This document shows, one piece after another, positions 22,168 to 33,340 of a stretch of DNA of 64,000 nt (its first letter is position 1; each line of letters begins with the position of its first letter). The translations under genes and the position numbers were made by a program. The DNA is from Symsagittifera roscoffensis (taxonomy: Eukaryota; Xenacoelomorpha; Acoela; Convolutidae), in contig NC_087063.1 in assembly GCF_963678635.1 (NCBI RefSeq), positions 80,523,574 through 80,587,573 on the forward strand, written 5' to 3'. The notes beneath the pieces are model-generated. The model ran no database searches. It was not told the origin of the DNA and worked only from the letters and a program-made list of their open reading frames with translations.

Positions 22168-23312
22168 TTGGGTGGTTCTAGTCAGCTTTTTCAACCGATA
22201 GAGAACCTTCTGAACAGATATTTTTACCTGCGATACTTGGAACTTCGTCGATTTTATCAATGGAGAGACGTCTCTTTTGTTTGCCAGCAAGAAAGGGTAG
22301 TCTTCGTGTGTCTAACCCAACCAGTTTCCATGATGAGTCTGAGAACACGTCACGGGAAGCAGTTATGGTTCTTTAAGATGCTATTGTTTATCAGCACGGT
22401 TTTCCCATGAAAACCACAGAAAGCAAATGTCTCGATAGCGGAAAAAACATCATCGCATAATGGAAGAAAAACATGAAGAGTTGTTGGGGGAGTTATTGAA
22501 TGGGCTACCAGCAGACCAAGTTCGCGCAGTAAGAAGAATCAATGAAGGAAGCTTGTCTGGCTGGCTGACAGCGTTACCGATTGCTGCAGAAAAGTTTGAT
22601 CTTTCGGAAGTGGAGTTTCGGGATGCAATGAGTGTCCGGTATAACTAAAACTTGACCACTTTGCCAAATTTTGTGATGGTTGCCAGTCACCATTCACCCT
22701 ACGGCATGCGTTAGCGTGCAAAAAATAAGGTCTCTTAACTTTACGGCACAATGAGGTTAGGAATGTTGTAGGCGACTTTGCTTTTTTCAGTTTGGAAGGA
22801 TGTACAGAGAGAGCCTGTTATTAGAGAAAACAACCAGCAGGATGAGACACCCGCATTAATTGCAGATTTGTTTTGTCGTGGAGTTTATGTTAGACAGGGA
22901 GGAGCGTCTTTTGATATTCGTGTCTCTGACACCAACACCTTCTCTTATCAGAACAGACTCAGCAGAGGTCGAAGAAAAGACAAAAAATTCAGACGCGTGT
23001 CAGGAAAGACACATGTCTTTCACTCCTCTTGTCGTGTCTGTTGATGGGATGATTGCTCCAGAATTTGCAAGTTTACTTCGGAAAATAGGAGAAGCATTAT
23101 CTACCAAGTGGGAGAAACACTATAGTAAAACTATGAACTGGGTGAAGTTCCGGCTGTCTTTTGCCGTGCTCTGTGCTTCCAGTGTGTGCTTCCGAGGCAC
23201 AAGGAGCAAGTGGAGGATTCTTGGCTCAGACCATGATTTCTTACACTACAGAAATATTTACGGATGTTCTACAAAGGAGAGAAATTGGCTAGCTATGTGC
23301 AGACTCTGCTAG
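22168..23312 (+). pseudogene. C-terminal region of the RT ORF, broken
   Basis: Pieces in different frames: LPARKGSLRVSNPTSF (about 22281-22328); NEGSLSGWLTALP and EFRDAMSVRY (22460-22645); a Cys/His motif CDGCQSPFTLRHALAC (22672-22719, C-x2-C..H-x3-C) followed after a TAA by RHNEVRN; SFDIRVSD (about 22908-22931); and a tail with SFTPLVVSVDGM and KFRLSF..CFRGTRS ending at 23312. In this family the tail with the D-x-R-V motif is thought to resemble a PD-(D/E)XK nuclease; that function is inference. Confidence 0.65.
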
Positions 23313-24256
23313 TAATGTAAAACGTGGACCTAAACGAAACAAAGTGTTGAAAAGATGAACCAAGTAGATAATTGATTGATTTCAAAAAAAAGTTTCCTTT
23401 GGACTGTTGTTCTTTATTTACAGTGAGATAATTTTATATTGTTCAACAGTATCTAAAAGTCTAATTACTATATCTTTTAAAGATATTGGAACTTTACTTG
23501 CGCTTTGTTTTTTGACATCTGCATTGCATTTGAATGGAAGGTGTAGTAGTGATTTTCTGTCCAACATCAAGTTTTGATGCAACATAAACCATGGGCTATT
23601 TCAAAAATAATTCTGCTAATTGTTAAAATTTTTGTTGATTTAACTGAAAAGGTTGAAAGTTAAACGTTGTCAAAAACTTTTGATGCACAATTATGTATTT
23701 TGAAATTTGGGTTTTTGTAAGATAGTCTGTATTTCTTTTTGGTTTCTTTGTAAATTTGTTATACAATTATTCTTCTCTAGGAGTTGTTCATTGACAAACA
23801 TCTTTTGTTTTTAAGATATTAGTTTTTCTGAGTGTTTGTGAACTGCTTTTATTTAAATTGTCTTTCTGTTGAAAAATGGATAATTTTCAGTGCGTTCTGT
23901 CAGAGTTTTTCGTTTATCAACAAAAAGCATCCTGATTGCTTTACTGGTTCTGGTATCTTTTGGGCCTAAATATGTTCTCGAGAATGATTTCGTGTTGTGT
24001 AAAGTGGTCTTGCTATTGCATTGTTTTTGTTAAAAATTGCCAAAAAATCATAATTGTGGTTTGAAAAGTAAGTGCAATTTGCGTGTTTTTATTCAGTTGT
24101 ACTCAAAAAATTTTCTTGCTTGGGAAATCAAATCTTAGTGGTGTTGAAAGTTATCTATAATGAGGCATGTTGAGATTCTTACTAGAACAAAAATAATTGT
24201 TCGTTTTTATTCTTTGTCAGTGACTGTTTCACGAACTGAGTCTAAAAATCGTTTTT

Positions 24257-24625
24257 TCATTGTTTTACTATGCATATCGGACATTTGTGCTGGTGATACA
24301 TAAAATGTTTTTTTTTTTCTAAATTTGAAACATAACTATAACTGGTAGAAAAAACATCATTTGGAATGATGGAATTTGCTCTTTGTGGGTTTTCATAATA
24401 AAAGTTTTTCATACTTGTAGTTAAATCTTTTGAGAAACCCAATACTTTATCAGTTGTAACAGTGTGATTATTCGTTTTTTGCTTGTGGTGAAAAAATATG
24501 GTCGAAAATATGCCGTAAGGTGAAATGATTTCAATGATGCTTGGTAGATAATGATCGAGTACTTGTCTTTTGATTTTTACTACACGAATTTCTTGTTTAC
24601 ATGGGCAATTTCTTTTTTCGAACAA
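24257..24625 (-). pseudogene. Gag-like N-terminal region of the inverted fragment
   Basis: The 122-codon frame contains PCKQEIRVVKIKRQVLDHYL, which parallels PCKAEFPEIKIKRQIVDHYL at 35829-35892 of the full element, and PQRANSI..DVF, parallel to SQRANSK..EVF. After the stop, further matching blocks continue in other frames toward 23.5 kb. It is the amino-terminal part of the element's structural polyprotein; no zinc finger or capsid core is retained. Confidence 0.6.
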
Positions 24626-26090
24626 AGTTGCAATTAGATTATGACAAAACTGGTTTTTTTTCTCTAGCGGGGTTGCTTCTTATTTTGTAGTTGAGCCGGA
24701 TTCCGAAACTAGATTAGACTATGTTGGAAAATTTGACTTAATTGTCTAGTTTTGTTCTGTGATTATTGTCTTCCTTTTTTCCGATCTAATATATCCTGTT
24801 TTTTTTGTGTTTGTGGTGTAATTACAGGATCGTATTATTCGTTTTTCTTAAAGCAAATAGAGAGTACTATTTCTGGTTTGCTTACTGGATTATCTCTTGC
24901 CATAATTGATTGTTAGAATGATAGTTGCAAAGTCCAAGAGTTAGGTTTTTAATTTTTTTAAACTGATAGTCCTTACGCTTTTCGTGAGGTTATCTTAACC
25001 CTGGGGGAGAGGTGCCGTTTATAGGCGGAGTGTAACGGGATTATATGATTTCGTTAGAACGACTTAATTCCTTTTCGGTGGTTAACTTTTATTTTATGGA
25101 AGTCTTACTTAATCTTACTTAGGGTTGTGATTTGTGATCGAGGGTTGGTGTTTTTCAAATCAATCCACAAGTTTCAGGTATAAATATAACACAAGTGGAT
25201 CGTTAGATACTTTTTTAGTTCTTAATGCTAAACGATGTGTTTAACGCTGGGTCAACTAAGAGGAGGGTCTCAAGTGAAGGATGAGTAACCGACGTTCTCC
25301 ACTGATTATCCTCAATTATACGAATAATTCTTTGAACAATTTCATTGATTCTCGGGTAGCTTGTAAAGGTTGGAGAGTGAACTGACGTTGGAAGTCTTGA
25401 TACACTAGTATTTAAGATCTGGGGGAACAAACCTGTTCTGTTCGATCAAAGGAAAGCCTTGATGATCAAATTTTTGTAATGATTTAAAAATTTTAAACTT
25501 AAACTAAAGTTTTAACGACCCAAGGATAGCCTTGACAATCTGGTTTAAAGAAAAATTTATGTTGAAATAAAAAAAGGATAGGCCTTGACAAGATTTCATT
25601 GAAAGATTCAAAATTGATGAAAAAGGTTAGCTTTAAAACTTTAATGAAATTAGTTTATGATTTTGCAGGACTTTGAAAGTATTTACTGCAGGTCTTTGAA
25701 AATAAACAGTTTTTGATGTTTTAGATCAAAGTTCTGTTATCATATGTTACTAAGTATACATCATTGGGAGATATTTATCTTGGAAAAGGTTCTTACTAAA
25801 AAAAAAATTTATTTACTGTTAGTGAATGAAAATTTATTGCATTGAGAATTTTCTGGAGAAATAATCGATGCAGTCTGATTTTTTGTTTGACGATGTAGAA
25901 GCTTGGTCTGCTGTTCCGGTTTTGACCTCTTGTTGGCTCTATAATTCAATTGAATTGATTAAACTTATTGAGACGTGAAGATTAGCTCATTAAATTTTCA
26001 AAACTTTTCAACCTTTTGTGGTGCGTTTTTATTCTTATTTCTATTTTGTGTTTGCTAAAACTAAATTTTTAAAGGTCATATTGAGACTCT

Positions 26091-26101
26091 TGGTCGCACC
26101 A
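26091..26101 (-). promoter_or_regulatory. Primer-binding site of the inverted fragment
   Basis: TGGTGCGACCA, two bases inside the LTR end, is identical to 33945-33955. Its complement would be a tRNA 3' end TGGTCGCACCA. I could not assign the tRNA. Confidence 0.6.
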
Positions 26102-26103
26102 GA

Positions 26104-26494
26104 TGAGTTTAAGTCAGGGGTGGCTAATTCATAGAGTAATTTCGGATAATGTACACCGTCTGTTCGTCACGCTACGTTTTTTTTCGACCGGACTGATTCG
26201 GGCAACTTCTTAGACCAATACCAATCTTAATCCTTCTCTTATATCTCCTAGTCTCCAAAGATCTGATGTATACTGGTCTTTGCGAGACGAGGTATCAAGA
26301 ACTGTTATAAGGAAGAGAAACTGTTTGCTAAGTTAAGCTCATTCTGCTCTGTTGCTGAACCTTTGAACAGTTTCAGCGTTGCAACTTAGTCTTGCAACAG
26401 TTATTGATCATGATTGGTTTGTCAGAAGTATTTTATACAGGTAAATGTTTCATTAATACTATTGGCTATAAATATTAGTTTTATGCTGGTTCCA
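26104..26494 (-). repeat. LTR of the inverted element fragment (391 bp)
   Basis: On the minus strand it begins TGGAACCAGCATAAAACTA and ends TTAAACTCA, matching the ends of the LTRs at 33532-33942 and 50518-50921. The internal words AACCAATCATGAT, AGACTAGGAGATATAAGAG-like, AAGAAGTTGC and ACAGACGGTGTAC are kept. A 24-nt hairpin position (26354-26377) keeps 6-bp outer arms GCTGAA/TTCAGC. Confidence 0.75.
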
Positions 26495-27387
26495 TTTTTT
26501 TCCGATGTTTTAAGAAGATAAGAGTATATTATGAAGATTTGCGTTTTTTTCGCGCGTTCACAAATACCAAATATTGCACAAGTTCTGGGCAGAATAACGT
26601 CACCGTTGAGAAAACAATAATTGAAAATTTTCTTATTTTCGACTAAATTGACCGAAAAAATTGTGCTGGGGTTGTTTTTTTTCTCCACATGAACTTTGAT
26701 TTTTTAATTAAAAAATTTTGACAGAATTGTTTTTATATCATTCGAAAAGTATTTTTGTCTTGTGCTTAAATACAAAATGAATTGTTATCTGAGTATTTTT
26801 TGTAGATTAATGGGGCCAGTTTGGCACAATAAACGGGAATGATTTTTTATGCTGTTATCGCGTTAGCGGATATTTTATCTGTCTTAGTAATTCTTATAAA
26901 CTGGACTGAAACATGCTATTTGTACTGTTCAATATTTATGCGAAGACAAAACATTGTTTTTATCACAGAGTGTGGGGATGATTTTCAATAAAAAAAAATC
27001 ATAAACTAAATTGATTTTCAATGTGAACACTTTTCCATAGACTTTAAAAGCAGTCGGAACATAAAGGACTTTGACCTGATAAGAGCGGTCTTGGTTGGTT
27101 TTAATCTGATTGAGTGTAGAAAAACGATTCGTAGAAAATGGTCGCTTCTCATGTTTCGATGTCAAGACATTGCTTTTTCATTAGATACAAAATTGCAACT
27201 TCAAAATCTGAGAAAAAAAAACGAATGCATCGTCCTTTATATCGACGGTCGAATTAACAAACAAACGTCAATTTTTGACTTGTTATTCGAATCCAGAGGA
27301 GAAAATCTAATGAAGTTTATTGTGTGCCGTATCCGGAGTCTGTCAAGCACAGTGGTCTGCACTGGAAGCATTTCCCAAAAGTCAGTA
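26495..27387. other. No gene recognised
   Basis: AT-rich. Open frames at 26929-27165 (minus) and 27091-27390 (plus) overlap each other and show no splice, polyA or family support. Confidence 0.4.
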
Positions 27388-27551
27388 TAGATTGCCGCCA
27401 AAGGCGCCTTTGGAAAAATTTAAGGGTCCGTCACCAAAAATGAATATGTCAAAATAGTAGAAAGGGGACACTTTGGGTCTGCAAGGGGTCAAATCCCTGA
27501 GAAAGGGGCGTGTCCGAACCACATCCTCTCCCCCCTAAATCTACTACTGGC
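27388..27551 (+). mobile_element. 5'-truncated CAGGGGCGGATTTAGG MITE
   Basis: Matches the right half of 32763-33154: AAGGCGCCTTTGGAAAAATT, the GGGTC..CCAAAAA block, CACTTTGGGTC, GGGGTCAAATCCCTGAGA, and the end CCCCCCTAAATCTACTACTG. The terminal bases are mutated. Confidence 0.65.
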
Positions 27552-27964
27552 TTCATTACTCAACTATAGTTTAGTAGTATACTGATCTTCTTTGCTGAAT
27601 CGTTGTATTGAATTTCAGTTTATTTGTTAAATATGCAGTTAACAAGGTGACTGATTCTTTTAGGATAGGCAATGATTAAACAAATAGGCTTCAATCCATT
27701 ATTCAAAAAAATAATTCCAATAGCTCCCTCGGGTTCAACCAACAAAAACCGTGAGATTTTTTGCCATCATTTTTTGCCAGTTCTTTCAAAAACTCTATTT
27801 GCCTTACCTTTGATAGTGGTGGATATTTTCAATTAGTAATTCAGAGGGGATATTTGGTCCCAAAACCAACCGGATGACAAGTTTTGCATTGAAACTTTTT
27901 ATGATAAATTTAGGTTGAGAAGAAGAAACTTATTAAAGATTTTGTGACAGTATGGAGTTGAAAT

Positions 27965-28342
27965 TTAGTAACTGTTTGGAGCTATTGGCAAAATTGTTAC
28001 TAATAAATTGAGAATCATTCTTTTTAAATAGTTATTTTTATTGTCACGACTGCTATCTTCTGTTGCATTTCCTTCGCCAGTATCGTTTGCTATTTCCAAT
28101 TCTGAATTTGATTCTTTTGCATCCTCAGCTCGATCCCCCAACACACTTCTGAACGGGTTGTAATCATCTGGCACTTCTTTAGGGCGGCAGAACGGTTTTT
28201 TCAACAGATCCGATTGGATTCTGCTGGGTGCATCTGCTGTAATTTCTGCTACATCATTAGGCAATTTGAGCATGTCTCCCCAGTAACATCTTTGGACTTC
28301 TGTTTTTGGGTTTTCCCATTTCCACCTGCAGCTCATTTCCAC
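27965..28342 (-). CDS. Candidate terminal exon, unknown acidic protein
   Basis: A 125-codon frame, more G+C-rich than its surroundings. It reads VEMSCRWKWENPKTEVQRCY, GDMLKLPNDVAEITADAPS, and an acidic, Asn/Ser-rich tail ending in a short hydrophobic stretch (LNLLVTILPIAPNSY). It looks like real or recently real coding sequence, but no family is recognised. The upstream border is unclear. A second minus frame (28257-28478) overlaps its start, and the switch between them might be an exon junction near GAGCTGCAG|GTGG or a frameshift. Confidence 0.4.
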   Translation of the reverse strand: MEMSCRWKWENPKTEVQRCYWGDMLKLPNDVAEITADAPSRIQSDLLKKPFCRPKEVPDDYNPFRSVLGDRAEDAKESNSELEIANDTGEGNATEDSSRDNKNNYLKRMILNLLVTILPIAPNSY

Positions 28343-28478
28343 GTTTTCTATTATGAGATGCGCAGTTTATCAGTACATAGTCGATAAACAGTTGGATGAG
28401 ACTACGTAAAAAAGTCAGGAAAGCCCAAAAAAAACTGGAAAACTTCGATTTCATTTTCGAAGAAAAAGTTGCATACAA

Positions 28479-30022
28479 AATAGATAATCATTTTCAAAAA
28501 CAATTGTTGAAAGAAACGTTTGTGTTCAAAATAATCCAATTTGAGCAAAATAGATCAATAATTAATCTTTTGATTCAGCCTAGAAAACTAAAAAGTATAA
28601 TTCATTTTCGTCATTCTCACTTTCGTTATTGGGGGGCGTAACTTGTTCATCTTTTGGCAAATGATTTGAGTTAGTTATTGTAAAAATCCTAAATCAAATC
28701 ACTGAATATTTTCTTGAAGCCAGCGAGAGCTTTGAAAAGCGTAAAACAACCAAAGGAAATCGATAAAAAACGTGATTTCAACTTTCAAAATATATATCAG
28801 TTTCAACCTTTCAAGTTTCAAAACAAATATCAGAATAAAATTTTTTGAATTATAGAAAATTTTTAACATTTTCGCTTTTTTTAAAGTTAACCCAGTGTAG
28901 AAAGGCTGGAGCCTGGTGTAAAAATTTTATTCTGCTGAGAAAATTTAATTTAAAAACTACTTTTTAAACTAGAAATTTTTTACGTTTTTGGGGCTATTTT
29001 CTCGTTTGTAATAAGAGAATGCAACTGGCGCAACTTTTCGAAAGCAAATGAATTTGTATTGAATTCCAAAAATGCGTTTATAACCAAATGCATTCATAGA
29101 GACAGTAACAGTTCTGATGAACTTCTGTATTCATTAGAGCTTTTTAAGACTTTGTTCTCAAATAAAAAACACGTATTCAGTCTGTTTTTCTGAAAAATTA
29201 GTGCAGGATTAGAAACGCAAGTGCAATAGTTCTAAAACTAAAGCAATTTTCGAAAAACATATGCAATACATGAGACACTGCAATATTTTTCCTTGAACAA
29301 CCAACCATCACAAAGTAGAAACCAATAATCGCGTGTTAGTGCACAACTTCAAATCTGTTTGTTTTCTCAGAGTTTTTTTTATACTTGTTTCATAAATGCA
29401 TCTCGAAAATTGTTTTGATCTCGAGTTGTTTATTGACAAAAATTCTCGATGCAACATTTAGCTGTTGCTCATTTACTACTAACAAAAGCATAAAAAATCA
29501 AGGTCTGCATAGATGAAAACCATTTCATATTTCTTGCAACAACTTTTACGTTTAACAACTTCTACAACGAAATCATCGCGATGTGTCAAAAATTGCATAA
29601 AATTTGTTTCAAAGGATGTCAATGAAAAAAGTCAAACAATCTTCCCAAAATTCGTTTTCGGTTTCTTAATTTAATGTTTTCTTTTCCAATATAGGTCCCT
29701 GCTGCTCTAAAGAAAACAAATCGTGCTCTCCCATTTCAAAAGTGCATATGGTGCTAATAAAACACAGTTTTTTGTTTTTTTTTTAAATTCAGCGGAATGA
29801 AAGTTATATAATGGCGCAGTTTTTCTAAATGGAATAATATTGTAAAAACTGAAAACTTTGATCGAATTTTGGGAAGTTAGAAGAATTTTATCCTGAGGTT
29901 TCTTTCCAAACGTCGAATGATGAAAAAAGTACAGTCAATGTATCGAAAATAGCTTATTTTTGTATAATCGACATTATTGGAACCATTCATTCTCATAACA
30001 TGGTACGATTTGATTTCAAGTA
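28479..30022. other. No gene recognised
   Basis: AT-rich sequence with no supported exon, RNA gene or repeat. Confidence 0.4.
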
Positions 30023-30972
30023 CCGGGTTGACCTCCAGTGACCTAAAACGCTAATCATACAATTCCATAAACTGAATCTATGAAAAATAGGAAGTATTCA
30101 AACTTCAAACATTTTGGTAAAATGGTGTAACCAATTTTTTAAAGAACTTTCTTCTTGTTGAAGCATAAAAGTCTGTGTATCTTACTAAAAAAAAGAAAAA
30201 AAGTTTTTCAAAAAATGCTAGTCAAACTGCTAGACAATTTCCATATATGGAAAAAGTATGACTAACTTTTTTTTCACGGCGACAAGTAATTTTGAAGTTG
30301 CACCAAAAACAACTTTTTTTAACCGCAATTCGAAATTTGTTCTAAAAACATTTTCCAAAAAATAAGTTTTGTATGCAAAAGTTTTCTTATTCAAAAGATG
30401 CATTGAAAATCATCAAAATTTTTAAATTTTAGCAAAAGTTTTCAAAGTTAATAACTTTTCATTTTTGAATGTTTAATTTATCAGATTTAAATTATCAAAC
30501 TGTGCATAAAGTTGTGCATACAAAAAAAATGAAACTTTTTCCTAATTTCAGGATAACTTTTTTTCAAAAACGCTGAAAATTGTTTTTTATACGGCATGTT
30601 AATGTATACCTTGATAAATGTCTGATAAACTTTTGCCAAAATTTATAAAAAATTTTGATGCTTTCAATGCATCATTTGAGTAAAAAGACTCTGATAAACT
30701 TCAGGTCGTTTACATTGCATAGGAGACGAATAAACCTTTGGTGATTCTAATGTTGAGTAAACCATGGTTTGTTTCACACATTCCGAATTTTTTGTGAAAA
30801 TAATTTTTTTTAAAAAACTTAATTTGGCTGTCATGCAGTTTCCATATATGAAAAATCACTAATCATAGACCTTTCATGCAATTTTCTGTACGGTTCGAAT
30901 TGCGTGAAAAGTGCGTGAAAAGCATTTATCCATTTATGAAAATTGTATGACTAGTAGTTTTGGTCAACCCGG
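30023..30972. mobile_element. 950-bp TIR element of the palindrome-rich family
   Basis: Ends CCGGGTTGACC (30023-30033) and GGTCAACCCGG (30962-30972) are exact inverted repeats. Near both ends are stem-loop units such as TTTCCATATATGGAAA flanked by CTAGTCA / TGACTA words. The interior is AT-rich and non-coding. No target duplication is obvious, so the superfamily is open. Same end sequences at 53020-53919. Confidence 0.65.
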
Positions 30973-31083
30973 GCTACAATCAGTGTTTCAAATGCAGAAA
31001 AAATTAATGAAATCGTTATTTAACAAAACAATTGAACATAGAAAAACTTTTGACAGAAATTGTGTCTCAGGCTAACTGAAACA

Positions 31084-31620
31084 TCAAATTTGCTTGAATT
31101 TTTTTGAAATGATGCTCTCTTGGCGCATTCCATCCGTCCAAAACATCTTTTTTTTGGACAAAAAACTTAGCGGAAATGATTCGAACATGCAGGTTTCGTT
31201 GATTTTGTCGCGGGTTCGGTGAAGTCCATACTGATGCATCAGACAAAGTTCACATAGAAAATAATTGCCACCACATAAAACCAATTCCACGCATTTTCCT
31301 TTAATGAAAAGTCTTGCTGGTAGGCTTTGATTATAGTCACCTCGTAAATCGCAATCACTGTTGACTAGGTCTTCAACCCTGGGTATGTATGTCTCGAGAT
31401 CTTTGACTGAAACTGTTGGCAGGGTACTGTGATATAACTGATCATCAAACAGTTCTTTGTCATTTGCAAGTGAACCATATTCAATGCGCTCAAATGACTT
31501 CCAATCCACAAACAAGAAAAAAGTTTTTTGAACGTAAGCCAAAATTTCTTTGGTGAAAAAGGTTCCACTTGAAGAGATTGATAGTTCACGATTGGGCGAA
31601 ACCCCAGGCAAGTGAACCAA
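31084..31620 (-). CDS. Candidate 3'-terminal exon, unknown protein
   Basis: A 178-codon frame begins right after CTATTTTTTAG (acceptor) and ends with a TGA-type stop at the low-coordinate end. Sequence features: LVHLPGVSPNRELSISS at the start, FFLFVDWKSFERIEYGSL, the block PTVSVKDLETYIPRVEDLVN, and a cysteine-rich part GKCVELVLCGGNYFLCELCL with further residues HQYGLHRTRDKINETC. Composition is coding-like. I do not recognise a domain; the cysteine spacing might bind metal or form disulphides. Upstream exons should lie at higher coordinates. Confidence 0.5.
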   Translation of the reverse strand: MVHLPGVSPNRELSISSSGTFFTKEILAYVQKTFFLFVDWKSFERIEYGSLANDKELFDDQLYHSTLPTVSVKDLETYIPRVEDLVNSDCDLRGDYNQSLPARLFIKGKCVELVLCGGNYFLCELCLMHQYGLHRTRDKINETCMFESFPLSFLSKKKMFWTDGMRQESIISKKFKQI

Positions 31621-31785
31621 CTAAAAAATAGCGTGAATGGTTTGCTTTTTATCTCAAAGCAACAAAGAGGTTCAAAGTAACAAAATCAAAAAGACACAGA
31701 AAAGCTACATTTGCAGAAATTCTTTCTGGAAAAAAAAAATTCAATTTGCACTTATCACGTCATCGATTCTTTCAATTAATTCTTT

Positions 31786-32010
31786 TCATTTAAAAATTTT
31801 TTTTTGGAATTTTCTTTTGTAAACCCAAACATCAACTGAAAACGTTTCAATATGTAATTTTGTCAGCAAGAGCTCAAACTGTGCACTGGATAGGCACACA
31901 ATTTTGTGTCCGTTTATTCCTCGACTCCAGAGACAAACTTTTAAACATCGCAAAAACTTGCCGGAATGATCAAGGAGAATTAAAGAACAGTAGAAGAACA
32001 AAAGGAGCAT
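31786..32010 (-). CDS. Possible upstream exon of the 31084-31620 gene
   Basis: The minus frame contains FLRCLKVCLWSRGINGHKIV, CLSSAQFELLLTKLHIETFS and VDVWVYKRKF before AT-rich sequence. Coding-like composition and position suggest it precedes 31084-31620, but donor and acceptor are not clear. No family recognised. Confidence 0.3.
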   Translation of the reverse strand: MLLLFFYCSLILLDHSGKFLRCLKVCLWSRGINGHKIVCLSSAQFELLLTKLHIETFSVDVWVYKRKFQKKIFK

Positions 32011-32119
32011 CCTTGTTGCGGAATCCGCTAAAACTCACAAAATGCAAAAAATGTTTGGCTTCGAAATAATTTGAATAAAATTTATCTAAATTTCACTTTT
32101 AATGGCTGATTTAAGAGCA

Positions 32120-33340
32120 ATTTCCCATAAAAACTGTATATAATCTGTGTATATTTAGTAAATTAATTTTATACAAATAAAACTTTAGGTAAACTGTGGA
32201 TAATCTGTGTATAATTTTTATTTTTTTTCTGAAGGCAGTCTGCTCATATTTTGTATCAAATCTGTATAAGTGGACTATATCGTTTAAAATTTTCAAAGGT
32301 CGTATCAGTCAGTTTTTACCATGCAAATTTAAAATTACTACAAAAAACAATTAGCCAAAATTTGTGATCAGGAAATATTTTTTTCAGCGCTTAAGTGCGT
32401 TGAACTAACTTGAGGAGGAGAGAAGTGTTTACCGCAAATTATAAGCTTTAAGAGACCCCTCTACAGTTTTGTAACCTAGGGGCTCCCCAGTAAGGAAAGT
32501 ACTTTTGTCAAAACTATTCAAATGCCTTTGAGATAACTTCTCAGCGCAGTTTTTTGAACAAAAAAACATCAACAAAAAATTACAAAGATTGAGGTAGTAC
32601 AGTTAATTTTTGCTGCAAAACGTTTCCAATTAAATGATTCTGGATATTTTTTCAGATCAAACCAAGATAAAACTAACTGAAAAACCTACATAATATTTTT
32701 CATTTTAATATACTCACACTATCTGATGGGCAAGTATGTTGAGAATATCAGTATATAATATGCAGGGGGCGGATCTAGGATTTCCCCGAGGGGGGCGGAT
32801 TTTCAAGCTCTCCCAAAGCACTGTTTTGCCCCTATTTTGGCAAAGTTTTCTGCGCCGCAGGCAAATTTTTGAAAAAACAGTCAAAAAAGCCGTTTTTGGG
32901 CACTTTTTGAAAAATTTTGACAAAAAGCGTTTTTTTGGCGCGCGCTCCCCCTCAAAGTTAGTATATATTGGCTTCGAAGGCGCCTTTTGAAAAATTATAG
33001 GGTCGGTCGGCCAAAAAGGGATTTCTGAAAAAGTATCAAAGGGGGGACCCTTTGGGTCGGCAGGGGGTCGAATCCCTGAGAGGGGGGCGTCCGCCACCCC
33101 CCCCCCACGCCCCCCGCGCCCCCCGCGCCCCCCCCCCCCCTAAATCCGCCCCTGATAATATGTATACATTCTTTAACAATCCTGTCTGTCTATAGTCTGT
33201 ATAAAATCGTATATAGATAAAATGTATATTGCCTGAACATAATCGTTTTAAAATCAATAAACAATTTGTAGATAATCTGTAAATAAATTGTAGATAATCT
33301 GTTTTCAAGTGTATAGGATCTGTACAAAGTATCAATAATT
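32120..33340. repeat. TATAATCTGTGTATA-type AT repeat, split by a MITE
   Basis: Words such as TATAATCTGTGTATA, AAACTGTGGATAATCTGTG, TAGATAATCTGTAAATAA and GTATATAGATAAAATGTATA recur at 32120-32290 and again at 33160-33340. The complete MITE 32763-33154 lies between the two blocks. Confidence 0.5.
32763..33154. mobile_element. Complete 392-bp hAT-like MITE
   Basis: The left end starts CAGGGGGCGGATCTAGGATT and the right end finishes CCTAAATCCGCCCCTG, imperfect TIRs. A perfect 8-bp target duplication ATAATATG flanks it (32755-32762 and 33155-33162), the hAT signature. The interior has G+C-rich blocks (GCGCCGCAGGCAAA, GGCGCGCGCTCCCC, GAAGGCGCC, GTCGAATCCCTGAG) and a C-run of about 60 bp. Open frames across it are accidental. 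Confidence 0.85.

Larger units (their letters stand above)
20251..23312 (+). mobile_element. Decayed non-LTR-like retrotransposon (reverse transcriptase gene)
   Basis: About 3.06 kb of sequence codes, in changing frames, for a protein whose order is: acidic N-terminal segment, linker, reverse transcriptase, and a C-terminal cysteine/histidine and nuclease-like region. I know this RT type (PGVRPIG motif, DASNAFN, QGDPL, YADD) from many invertebrate genomes, but I cannot assign a named clade. At least six frame changes, three in-frame stops and a small internal deletion make it inactive. No terminal repeats or target duplications were found. The 3' side runs directly into the inverted LTR fragment. 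Confidence 0.75.
23340..26494 (-). mobile_element. Inverted 5' fragment of an LTR retroelement
   Basis: Read on the minus strand, this region runs LTR (26494-26104), primer-binding site, long leader and gag-like coding sequence in the same order as 33532 to about 36500. Matching landmarks include the leader words ATCAAAGGAAAGCCTTGAT-like near 25450 and GGGTCAACTAAGAGGAGGG near 25250. It stops near 23.4 kb, beside the RT relic, so the 3' part of the element is absent. It is clearly diverged from the main element and therefore a separate insertion, not an assembly echo. Confidence 0.75.

Noticed and set aside
27091-27390. 99-codon plus frame
   Set aside because: Overlaps an opposite-strand frame, low complexity, no splice or family evidence.
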